Below are positions 12,267-22,180 of a stretch of DNA of 64,000 nucleotides, piece by piece (positions within the stretch are counted from its first letter, which is position 1; each line of letters starts with the position of its first letter). Below the pieces are notes generated by a model that saw nothing but the letters and a program-made list of their open reading frames with translations, did no database searches and had not been told where the DNA came from. Source of the DNA: Theropithecus gelada. Taxonomy: Eukaryota; Chordata; Mammalia; Primates; Cercopithecidae. A program made the position numbers and the translations under genes. The stretch covers positions 18,743,116 to 18,807,115 of the forward strand of contig NC_037674.1 in the NCBI RefSeq assembly GCF_003255815.1, given 5' to 3'.

Positions 12267-15200
12267 CTGATGTAAAATAGAATTTTAGAAGTCATCTATT
12301 TTCTTAATCATATGTGCCACAGGAATGTAAAACTTGGGAAAAACAAGCATTACACCAGATGATTAAAGATAAAATTTAGGGAGCCCTAGATCCCAAATAA
12401 CTACCATTATCTTATTAAAATCCCAATGTTTTACTTCTCTACTTGTTAACCTATCATGTGCTTCTCATCTACATAGGGTCTGATTAATATGTACTCTTAA
12501 TTCCTCTTGATCACCTAGGATCTCTGGAAAATCCTCTCAGTACAGCACAGAAAATTCACCAGGTTTTACATAAAATAATTTCCATGTTTCTACAGGAAAG
12601 ACACTTTCTAATACGTATTTTTGCCACATCTCGGGTCTGTCATAGTATTCTTATTCATATTCTTCACCAGTAACTAAAAGGTTTAGAAGGACATGCTCAG
12701 GAAAACATTTTTGGAAACTTTTATATCCAGAGGAGCTTCATGAGTCCCCTTCCCCTCACATTCCAATATACATTGGAAGTAAAAACAGGATATAAAAATA
12801 TGTAGTGTCTTTCAAAGAACTAAAAGGTCTTAAGAACCAAATGCCTGGCTTATTTGGGCCTAGGCTATGCAAACTTGCATTTACTCAGATATTTCAGGTA
12901 AACTCTGAATCCCATATTCCCTATTCTAAATCTAGGAGTAAAAGCATGTTGAGTATCAACCCATGTGTGTACCTCCTGAGACAGTATTTCCACCCAGAAG
13001 CCTAGTCTTATGAGATATTTCATGAAATATTAACTAGATTAAATAAATCTTAAGATGCTTAAATATGTGAATATGTATTGTGAGCCTCCAAGAGGGGTAT
13101 TTACCATCTTCCCAAACCTAGAAGTTATTTTTTAGTAGAATATATTAATACCCCATGGAATTGATATTCCAGGGAACAGCATTAAAGAATGTTGATCTTA
13201 AAGGCTTATGAAAATGAAAACTATTATTTATTAAATGGCTACTATGTGCCAGGCACTGTGCATAGTACCTCATTTACATCAACCTTGTGAGGTACGTCTT
13301 CATATATAAGCAAACTTGGGGGTTAAGTAACATCTTTTTTTTCACTGTTATTGCCCAGGCTGGAGTGCAGTGGTGCAATCTCAGCTCACTGCAACCTCTG
13401 CCTCCCAGGTTCAAGCAATTCTCCTGCCTCAGCCTCCCGAGTAGCTGGGATTACAGGCACACACTACCACACCTAATTTTTTGTATTTTTAGTAGAGATG
13501 GGGTTTCGCCATGTTGGCCAGGCTGGCCTCCAACTCCTGACAGGTGATCCGCCAGCCTTGGCCTCCCAAAATGCTGGGATTACAGGCGTGAGCCACTGTG
13601 CCCAGACTTAAGTAACTTTCTCTAAGTCACTTAGCTAATAAACAACAGAGCCCAGATTCACATACATACACATATATGACTCTGAAATCAGAATTCTTCT
13701 CACAAGGAGGGAAGCCCTTGTGAAGTATTTTTTTCTTATCTAGCAACTAAGATTCAAAGGGTCAGTTCTCTCAGGAACCTCAGATTCGTAAAAGTGAAGA
13801 AGAGTTACCAGGTTTTCATAAACGTGAATAAAGCAGACATACAGCTGGTATATGAGCTGGAACTAGAAGAAAACATTACATAAAAGAGAATGAACTTTTA
13901 AAATCAACTTCATCCTACTATGGGGTACATGACATGCTACTTGAGAAATGTGAGCTTTCAGAATCCCTGCTTGGTAAACTGGCTGGAAACCTAGCAGTTC
14001 ATGAATAAATCACAGCAGATTTACAATGTGCAGCTATCTCAGATTGATGCTCTAGTGAGAGGAGGCAAGTCACATAAATAATTTATATCCCCACAGTGAG
14101 CTGCTTTAATAGACAAGAAATATGGGTGATCACAAGAAGAATCCTGAAAGCTGGGTGTAGAGACCAGTTCTCCTCAATCTGATATTCTTCCTAAGTCCCA
14201 TTGTCTTCCCTTTGTTATTTGTACCATAACTGTGAAAGAATCTTACCACGGGGGCTCTGGAATAACACTGGAGCACGGGTTATGACAGCCCCTGGGAGTA
14301 TCGCGGTATCTTCTTCATCATCAGAATCTTCCTCTGTGGTCTCGTCTGCCGCCTCGGCTTGCGTCTGAGCTTTGGCCTCACTGGTCCCCTGGATGGGGCA
14401 AGAAGCTGTTTCTTCCTGGCCATCATTGGATGGGACAGCAACCTGGACACTCACCAAAGCATCCATCTCTTCAAAGAAGGGACAGGTCTCTGGTGCCTGG
14501 CCATTCTTAACTTTCCGATAGCTGGTTTGCAGGCTTTTAAACTTGGTCCGACACTGCTCCGGGGTCCTAAGAAAGCCATATTCCCGTAACCTCTTAGCCA
14601 CTGCTCCATACAGCTGGCTGTTGCGGTGACAGTTCCGGAGGGTTTCATAAAACTGGGTCTCACTAAGAATTGCAAGGTAAGTCTTGGTCTCTTCATAGCC
14701 CCAGTGTACACCTGCCACCAGAAGAGAAATTTCAGCACCACTTAATCCAGAGGTTTACAGCCCGAATTCCTCAGTCCTATCATCTGCATCAAGAGAATTC
14801 ACCTAAGCGGCCGGGCGCGATGGCTCACGCCTGTAATCCCAGCACTTTGGGAGGCCGAGATGGGCGGATCATGAGGTCAGGAGATCGAGACCATCTTGGC
14901 TAACACGGTGAAACCCCATCTCTACTAAAAATACAAAAAAACTAGCCAGGCATGGTGGTGGGCGCCTGTAGTCCCAGCTACTCGGGAGGCTGAGGCAGGA
15001 GAATGGCGTGAACCCAGGAGGCGGAGGTTGCAGTGAGCCGAGATCGCGCCACTGCACTCCAGCCTGGGCGACAGAGCGAGACTCCATCTCAAAAAAAAAA
15101 AAAAAAAGAATTCACCTAAGCTCAGGCTCCTAGATGAAAAAGTAAAAATACTTCGTGTTGCCAAAACCCACAAACTCAGTATAAAATGTTTTGCTTCTTT

Positions 15201-16527
15201 ATCTCCTTTAGCAATTTCACAGAGACCTTTATTTACAAATTCTGTTTAGCCATATAAAAAAGAAGCTGGCCAGGCACAGTGGCTCATGTCTGTAATCCCT
15301 GTGGATCGCTTGGGGCCAGGAGTTTGAGACCAGCCTGGACAACATGGTGAAAGCCCGTCTCTACTAAAAACACATAAAAATTAGCCAGGCATGGTGGTGT
15401 GCACCTATAGTCCCACCTACTTGGGAGGCTGAGGCATGAGAATCGAGAATCACTTGAACTGGGGAGGCGGAGGTTGCAGTGAGATGAGATCACACCACTG
15501 CACTCCAGCCTGGACAACAGAGCAACTCTGTCTCAAAAAAAGAAGTGAGAGAACAAAGATAATGAAAATAACATTTAGCACATGTGCCACGTTTAATTAA
15601 CCTACATATATTTGTGTCCACAACAAAAAAGGAAAAAGAAAATGAAGAAAACAAGAAGAAAAATAGAAATGAAAAAGCAAAAGACACAAAGATCAGAAAG
15701 CTAGAACAGAACTAAAGTAAGATCATGCATGTCATAAAAAACAGAAGGAAAAGACCACTGCTTACAAAGGAACTGCAACTTTAGCGATGTAGTCCTCCTG
15801 CTTTGTCCCATTTTATGGTTGAGGAAATGGAAGCTTAGAATGGTTAGATAACTGTTCAAGGTCACCCAGTTGATTAGTGGTCATCAGGATTAGAATCTAA
15901 GCCTCCTGAGTCATACTTTGGTGCTCTTTCCATAACAGCATAGTTGTACCAATTACATTAATGGTAGTAAGTGACACTTTTAAAAGGATTCCATAGGCAA
16001 GAATATTTAAATAGAGTGTTAAACAAGCTTTCTCACTGTAGGACTTCTCAATCCTGTTAAAATGCCAATGTATACTATGAATCTCAGAGGAAACTTAGAT
16101 GTTCCCAGCTGAGTGTGGTGGCTCACACCTGTAGTCCTAACTACTCAGAAGGCTGAGGTGGGACGACTGCTTGAATCCAGTGAGACCAGCCTGAGCAACA
16201 CAGCAAGACCCTGTCTCTGTTTTAAATATATTTTAAAATTTTTAAATAAAAAAATGTTTCCCCAACTTTGGACAATTCTTCACTGTGCTATTCTAAGTAA
16301 AAATGAATATAATAAACTGACTTTGAGATCTGGGGAAGATAAAATATGTAAACTATCCAGTTCATATGACGTACTCAATAATACTGGTTCTACTTAAAGA
16401 TAGTATCGTGCCACATTTTTCTCAGTGAGCCTGCAATGATTTTAAAATCAGGGAAAAAATAGTTTAGTAAAGAAATGGAAGGAATGATACTCCTTCTCAG
16501 GACTGTGAATTTTCTGAGTGTATTTCT

Positions 16528-16559
<32 letters not shown>

Positions 16560-19500
16560 TTTGNNNNNNNNNNNNNNNNNNNNNNNNNNNNNNNNNNNNN
16601 NNNNNNNNNNNNNNNNNNNNNNNNNNNNNNNNNNNNNNNNNNNNNNNNNNNNNNNNNNNNNNNNNNNNNNNNNNNNNNNNNNNNNNNNNNNNNNNNNNNN
16701 NNNNNNNNNNNNNNNNNNNNNNNNNNNNNNNNNNNNNNNNNNNNNNNNNNNNNNNNNNNNNNNNNNNNNNNNNNNNNNNNNNNNNNNNNNNNNNNNNNNN
16801 NNNNNNNNNNNNNNNNNNNNNNNNNNNNNNNNNNNNGCTATTTTTTGTATTTCTTAGTAGAGACGGGGTTTCACCATGTTAGCCAGGATGGTCTCGATCT
16901 CCTGACCTCGTGATCCGCCCATCTCGGCCTCCCAAAGTGCTGGGATTACAGGCTTGAGCCACCGCGCCCGGCCGAGTGTATTTCTTTTAAAAATCTAAAT
17001 TTATTCCCAATTATCTCACTGATTTTCCCATAAAATAGAATGAAATACACACAAAGAATTGAGAAGCACTTCTTTGTTCCCTAAGTGGCAAAGCTGGCAT
17101 GTAACATTAAGCCTTCTGACCCTACATCCAGTCTCTTTGTTCCCCAAGTCGAATTCCAAAACTCCAAGAAGAAAAGCTTCTTACCACCTGGGTTTCTGAA
17201 CACGATAGCTGCAGTTGAGTTGGGGTCCTGGGGGGTCGCCTCTAGATCCATGTCATCACTGTCAGACTCCTGAGCCACAGCCTCTTCTGCTCCCTCCTCA
17301 TGCTGCCAGCCCCTCCGCCCTGGCTCCTCAGTCTTAGCATAATTGCTCACCAGGCAAGAGTGAGAGGCTGCTTCTTCCAGGCCATTACTGGGCAGGGCAA
17401 TGACCTGTGCACTCATCAGGGCTTTCATTTCTTCAAAGAAGGGGCAGGTCTCAGGTGGGTGGCCGCTCTTGACTTTCCGATAGCTCTTCTGGAGACCTTT
17501 GAACTTGGTCCGACACTGTTCCAGGGTCCGGAGGAAGCCATATTCCCTGAGCCGCTCAGCCACAGCCCCATACACTTGGCTGTTCTTATGACAGCTTTTG
17601 AGAGCCTCATAAAACTCAGTCTGGCTGAGAATTGCGAGGAGCGTTCTGGTCTCTTCATAGCCCCAGTGCACACCTGCCACCTTCTCATCTTCAAAGCTCC
17701 AGTGATCCTGTTCCACCCAGCTTCTTCTATCTTTCTTGGATGGTAACAGATCAGCATGCACTCGTCTGTCTCCTGTGTGGCTGCCACTTGGAAGTTCTTT
17801 CTCCTTGGAGCCCAGCAGATCTGGGATCCATGGCTCTCCTTGCTGCAACCTGGAGACCACACCGGACTGAGGAAATGGAAATCCTGCTTGCAGGGAAGCA
17901 AACAAAAGTTGTCATAGTTTGGACTGATTATCACAATAATCTTGAAATTCAGTCCTGCCTTTTTCATCCAAGAGGATTACAAACAAAGTCTCTAGGGCAA
18001 CATTTTCAGAAAGTTCAGTGGGTTGAAAAAAGTGGGGAAAATACAGGAAACCTCAAAAGATGAGAAATGTTTTATTTTCCAGAGCAGGATGACAAGAGAG
18101 GAAAGGATTCTGTTGTGTGTTCAGAGCAGATAATTCTATTCCAAGTTGCTCCTTAGCTTCCTATTTGTAGACAGGTCCTAGTACTGCTGGGAATAATTGT
18201 TCTTCACTTGGGGCTACAGAATTAAACTCGGAGTGATTTCAAGGGGGAGGCAAGAGAAGACTGTCTTTAACTTATCTGTTTCCTTCACAGTCAGTCACCA
18301 AGTTCTAAAGGTGGTTACCTTAGTAGTCCTTCCTCTCTATTCCTACTGCCACCATCCAAGTCCAGACTACTTATCCTCTCACACCCAGATAATTGCAGCA
18401 GTCGCTGTTCTACCTAACTGCAGGCTCTTGCTTCCTCAGTGCACATGCTACCCTGGTGAACCTTAACCTTAATGCCTACCATACCCATTCCTGTCAGACT
18501 CTTCCCTCCAGAACACAGCACACTATTATTCACCACTCTGTGCCTTTAATTCCCTCCTATCCAATTTCAGCCCATCCTTCAAGAGGCTGTATTTCCCAGT
18601 GCCCTCAAGAAGGCTTACCTACAGCTCTCCCTTATCTTCCACTCTGCCAAACCCATATGGTACTCACACAATTGAGCAAGTCATTGTCTGGCACTGTTTC
18701 AGTACAGTTCAGTTCGGCCCATACTTAAAGAGTTAGCTGTTGTGTTCTCAATCATGTTTTTAAGTTGAGGATAGGCACATATTCTTATTGCAGAGTACCC
18801 TGCAAGGTGTTGAGCACCTTGATAGGTGTTCAAAAACTGATGAACTCTGCAAGTCTGTGTGTAAGATTCAGGGATTTCATCTGGGTGACTAAACAGACCA
18901 TTACCAAACTGGCTGAGAAGGCTGTTGTCTTGGATAAGATCAGAATTCAAAACAACCTCAACAAATTTTAAGTGAAATAGTAACAGAAAAAAGCATAGAA
19001 CATGGAGATCAATAGACTACAAAGAAGAAAAACAAGTTCTACAAAAATCAAGTACAAGAATAATCAACTAGGTATAAAGGCATTGGGGAAAGTTATCAGA
19101 GTCCTGGAAGTTACCCAGTGAACAAAAAAATATCACAGGTTGGGCTATACTGATACAAGACATTGCAGATTCTGAAGTAAAATTCTTACTTAGCTTCTAA
19201 CAGACTTTCAGGAAAATGATACACATAATTTAGTTCCCCACAATTAACATGATATTTGGAGAACTTAAAGGTTCCAATAGAGAGCAACAAAAACTTAGGT
19301 TTAAAGAATGGATCTTCTGGGGGGAAAGTTTAAGGTAACAAATATAGTTTAATTTGAAGATGGAGAACAACCAAAAGGAAGATGTGCCTTCAAGTAAATA
19401 ATTTTTATCTAGAAAATAATGACCTACTGTCATCATTACCAAGAGGAAATAAAATAATTCCAAGTTCTTTCTGATAAAAACTAGGGAGCCATTCTCTTGT

Positions 19501-20645
19501 GGACTTATCAGGAGGTGATATAAGAATACCACAGGGCTAAACTACATGTCAACAACCACATATTCTGCAATTTCCACTTACTCCTGAAATCCCTTACCCA
19601 CTCACTATCCCCAACCCTACTTCCCAACTTGGAATGGCAGTCTATCTTCCCATGTGAATCTACTCCTCACCGCTCCTTTGAAAAGGTTTGAGCTTCTCCT
19701 TTGGGTTCATCTGCTCCTGTGGTCCCAGGTCTGGGCTTCTTGCCCTCTCTTTCTTGGGTACACCCCTGGGCTGGGGTTCCACTGACTCCTGCCGAACACT
19801 TAATACATCTTGTGATGATTTCGGGGGTGTCATCTTCTCCAAGCGCACTTCCTGCCCCTTCACAGAGACTGTGACCTAGAAACAACCCCCATTAATTGTC
19901 ACTGCAAGATCATAATGAGGGGCATTCCCAGAGAAGATTATTTAATACCTGTGGCCAGGGTTGTAGGGGTGGGGGACAAGGATCTTATTCCATTGCCATT
20001 AGCTTAAAGCAGCTGAAACTCCAGAAGGAAATGATCAAAAGAGTAAACCCACCTACAGGCTGAAAAAAACAAAACAAAACAAAATCCCCTTTCTTCTCTA
20101 TTAAGAAACTATGAAACTAGGAAAAACTCATTATGACAGGGTAGGTGAAGGTACACCCAGGCAGCATCTCCAGACAAGCACTATCTGAAAAAGTTACCTA
20201 TACCAGACCAGAAGTATAAGCATCACCAAGGGAGACTGTGTCCCTCTTAAAGCCTGTCTATATCTTAATTTAGCCCTCCACCCTTGCCCCTTCCCAGTAT
20301 CACACTTTTGAATTCCCCCTCCCTTCTCACCAAAGATCCAGGTCTTCCAGGCTCTCTTTCTAAATCTTCCACGAGAGTCACTGCCTCCTCTCCATTTTCT
20401 GGACATTGTTCCTGTACCCAATTCTGGATCTCCCCAGGTAAGACGGTCAGGAACTGCTCTAGCACCAACAGTTCTACAATCTGCTCCTTGGTGCGCACCT
20501 CTGGCCTTAGCCACCGACAGCAAAGTTCCCAGAGTTGGCTGAAAGCCTCCCGCGGCCCAGCCACCTCCTGGTAATGGAATCTCCTGAAACGCTGTCGGAA
20601 GCTCTCAGAGTTAGTGCCATTCTCTCTCAGAGCGGATTTGGCCAT
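11398..20645 (-). CDS. ZSCAN29: ZSCAN29: zinc finger and SCAN domain-containing protein 29, complete coding region
   Basis: Five coding exons on the minus strand (20645-20331, 19875-19671, 17883-17185, 14711-14247, 12266-11398) splice without a break into 850 residues (human recalled as 852). Order of domains: SCAN dimerisation domain at about 16-96; acidic/Pro linker; first MSANT/Myb-like DNA-binding domain at about 245-330; second at about 408-492; six C2H2 fingers at about 676-838 with TGEKPY linkers. SCAN zinc-finger proteins are nuclear DNA-binding factors that dimerise through SCAN; the direct targets are not evident from sequence. The start is the second ATG of an ATGATGG pair at 20645-20643, which has A at -3 and G at +4; the first ATG would add one Met. 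Exons 4 and 5 of the gene are duplicated copies of one another. The gene shares a CpG-island promoter with TUBGCP4. Confidence 0.97.
13212..13680 (+). mobile_element. MIR element split by an Alu
   Basis: GGCTACTATGTGCCAGGCACTG...CCTTGTGAGGTACG, then an Alu, then TAAGTCACTTAGCTAATAAAC and a decayed MIR end. Confidence 0.75.
13332..13607 (-). mobile_element. Alu inserted in MIR
   Basis: Reverse Alu within the MIR at 13212-13680, with a short poly-T. Confidence 0.88.
14247..14711 (-). CDS. ZSCAN29: ZSCAN29 exon carrying second MSANT/Myb-like domain
   Basis: 465 nt, phase 1 at both ends, acceptor ggtggcag|gtgtac and donor cccgtg|gtaaga. It encodes VHWGYEETKTYLAILSETQF..., with the same CRTKFK and ETCPFFEEM motifs as the first copy, then an acidic EEDSDDEEDT stretch. 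Confidence 0.95.
14809..15106 (+). mobile_element. AluY in ZSCAN29 intron, 98 bp upstream of an exon
   Basis: Full-length, antisense to ZSCAN29. The AGAATTCACCTAAGC repeats at 14794-14808 and 15107-15121 are the target duplication. Confidence 0.93.
15268..15543 (+). mobile_element. Alu with a left-arm deletion
   Basis: The head runs GTAATCCC and jumps to TGTGGATCGC, missing about 20-25 bp. Confidence 0.85.
15800..15945 (+). mobile_element. MIR fragment
   Basis: ATTTTATGGTTGAGGAAATGG...TTCAAGGTCACCCAGTTG is the MIR core and 3' half. Confidence 0.7.
16108..16240 (+). mobile_element. Alu monomer-like fragment
   Basis: A single arm ending GACCCTGTCTCTG, then AT-rich sequence. Confidence 0.75.
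16531..16973 (-). mobile_element. Young AluY containing the assembly gap
   Basis: Poly-T (about 16531-16562), the N run, then 137 bp of Alu head with the monkey-type GGCTTGAGCC. The identical 15-bp repeats at 16516-16530 and 16974-16988 (GAGTGTATTTCTTTT) bound the insertion. Confidence 0.93.
16564..16836. other. Assembly gap (273 N)
   Basis: A run of 273 undetermined bases follows a long poly-T tract and lies within a minus-strand AluY in a ZSCAN29 intron. No gene content is inferred. Confidence 1.
17185..17883 (-). CDS. ZSCAN29: ZSCAN29 exon carrying first MSANT/Myb-like domain
   Basis: 699 nt, phase 1 at both ends. It encodes a linker, then VHWGYEETRTLLAILSQTEF..., and ends at donor caggtg|gtaaga after an acidic segment (ESDSDDMD). 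Bases 17185-17673 are homologous to the whole of the next exon. Confidence 0.95.
18310..18720. mobile_element. Possible L2-like fragment
   Basis: Pyrimidine-rich text such as CAACTGCAGGCTCTTGCTTCC-like runs and CCTCAAGAAGGCTTACCTACA suggests an L2 tail. Weak. Confidence 0.35.
19671..19875 (-). CDS. ZSCAN29: ZSCAN29 linker exon
   Basis: 205 nt, acceptor ttctag|gtcaca and donor agcg|gtgagg. It encodes VTVSVKGQEVRLEKM, then a charged, Pro-rich linker ending FQRS plus one base of a split Gly. Confidence 0.93.
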
Positions 20646-20764
20646 CATTAACAGCAGAAAGCAGCTTCCCTCCACTTAAGAGTCTGGGTTCCAGGGCTTA
20701 CATCTATCTTCCCATGTCCTTGGAGAGTCCCCTGCAGATGACTCTCTGTAAGAGGAGTTTCTTC
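20331..20764 (-). CDS. ZSCAN29: ZSCAN29 SCAN-domain exon (5'UTR 20646-20764, coding 20331-20645)
   Basis: The coding part is 315 nt (105 codons) and ends in phase 0 at donor tctttg|gtgaga. Motifs ELCCRWLRPEV and LLVLEQFLTVLP identify SCAN. The 5' boundary is inferred from a good acceptor on the minus strand (polypyrimidine tract, then ccctag) at 20765-20766; about 119 nt of 5'UTR would precede the start. Confidence 0.85.
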
Positions 20765-21781
20765 CTAGGGCAGAGAAAGATGGCACTATCAGCAGAAGGA
20801 ATACATTCATATGTCTAAAGTCTTGCCAGAGCTAGCCTGCCTTCCCATGTGCTCCGAGTGGCCTTCTGAGGTAGCACAATCTTCAGTAAATAGACTTTGC
20901 AAAAGCTGCTTTTCTGGTTGACTTTCAGGGCAGCCCCAGGAAGCAGCAGAGAATAAAACTACTTACTGTCTGCCCCCTCCCACCTCCTCCAAATCCAATC
21001 CCATTTAATTTCCCTGCCCAATGTTGCACGGTGAGTCCGAACCATATAGGAGAGCTGGTGCTCGAGAGGATCTAAAGACAATTCGCCATCCTGCTCGAAG
21101 GCAACAAAAAGCTTCTGTCCAGCTGGTCGCAGCTCATCTTCCCCAGTACCTCCGCAGTCCTTCCGGAGGCCTTCAGTGTCCGCCCCGCCCCCTCGGGCTG
21201 CACAACTCCCAAAGCCCACTCCAGGCAAAAATCACGTCCAGAATCTCGGGTCTTTGTTTTCCCCGCGTAAAAGTAGAAGTTGCTCAGCAAGGATTAAGGA
21301 GCTACCTGTCGGAAAACCTCGCGCAAGGAGAGAAGCTGGTTTTGGCTCCAAAGCGCGGACCGAGTGCGCTTGGGGAGAGTCACACTGCGTTGGGGGGATA
21401 GTCACACTGCGTTGGAGACAGTCCGAGGGGCAGTAGTAACGGGCTTCCTGAGGACCAGCTCGGGAGTCGGCCAGAGGCTCCAGGTGCTGCCGGTTCGCGG
21501 ACGCCGAGCTCTCAGCTCAAGGAGCGGCGGCTGCGGGATTCTGGCCTCTTTTGTCTCCGCTCCCTCTGGCCGGGTCACCCAGAGCCGTCGTGCGGTCCCT
21601 CCAGAGGCCTCTGACCCGGCTAAGGCGCCCTGAGGGCGCCCTCCAGCCCATCCCTGGGAGTGTCTCCCTCTCGAGCTGCCCCTCAGCCCCCTCGCATCCT
21701 TGCCTCTGGGCCAGTCTCACCGACTCGAGGTCCAACCCCGACCCCGGCCCGGGCTCTCCAGCCTCCCAAGTAGAGCTCCCA

Positions 21782-21790
21782 AACCGGAAG
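21782..21790 (+). promoter_or_regulatory. ETS/GABPA-like site
   Basis: ACCGGAAGT matches the ETS/GABP consensus CCGGAAGT. It sits within the CpG island, 313 nt before the TUBGCP4 ATG. Confidence 0.6.
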
Positions 21791-21818
21791 TCCGAGCGGG
21801 CGGCTCGGGGCACCGAGG

Positions 21819-21828
21819 GCGCATGCGC
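21819..21828. promoter_or_regulatory. NRF1-like palindromic site
   Basis: GCGCATGCGC is the palindromic NRF1 core. It lies between the two ETS motifs and may serve both genes. Confidence 0.6.
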
Positions 21829-21901
21829 GAGGGCTGCGCCCGCGACTCAGTCTCCGCGGAGCCTGGGCGGGAGTAGCGGGTGGGCCCAGTGGAGCCGCCG
21901 A

Positions 21902-21909
21902 ACTTCCGG
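21902..21909 (-). promoter_or_regulatory. Second ETS-like site, opposite strand
   Basis: Plus strand ACTTCCGG reads CCGGAAGT on the minus strand, facing the other way from the site at 21782. Confidence 0.55.
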
Positions 21910-22102
21910 AACTCAGCCGCGACCCCTTCCCAGCTTCCCGTACGGTCTGCCGCAGCGATTGTCTCGGTGGGTTGACTCGGCACAAACCGCCCGACCCAGG
22001 GGCTGGTGCGCGTGTGGAAGGGGAAGCACTCCCCTCGTGGTCGCCTGGAGGTGCGCTGGAGGAGGGGGTGAAGTATCCAGGGACTCGAGGTCCGCTGTGG
22101 GA

Positions 22103-22180
22103 ATGATCCACGAACTGCTCTTGGCTCTGAGCGGGTACCCTGGGTCTATTTTCACCTGGAACAAGCGGAGTGGCCTGCAG
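22103..22180 (+). CDS. TUBGCP4: TUBGCP4 coding exon 1
   Basis: Residues 1-26 (MIHELLLALSGYPGSIFTWN...), then donor ctgcag|gtactg. The 5'UTR start within the CpG island is not determined. Confidence 0.95.

Larger units (their letters stand above)
21721..21830 (-). other. Possible ZSCAN29 non-coding first exon
   Basis: Reading the minus strand, gagtcg|gtgaga at 21721/21720 is a plausible 5' splice site just downstream of the NRF1 motif. Another good donor (aca|gtaagt at 20967/20966) exists, so the untranslated first exon and its upper boundary remain tentative. Confidence 0.3.

Noticed and set aside
16475..16913. Open frames across the N run
   Set aside because: They consist of poly-T, undetermined bases and Alu; no coding evidence.
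18765..18971. 68-codon frame ending '...LDKIRIQNNLNKF'
   Set aside because: It looked pseudogene-like, but I recognise no parent protein and the flanks look like old repeat.
20646..20675. Upstream extension of the ZSCAN29 start (EGSCFLLLM)
   Set aside because: The first codon is GTG, not ATG, so the extension is only an open frame in the 5'UTR.
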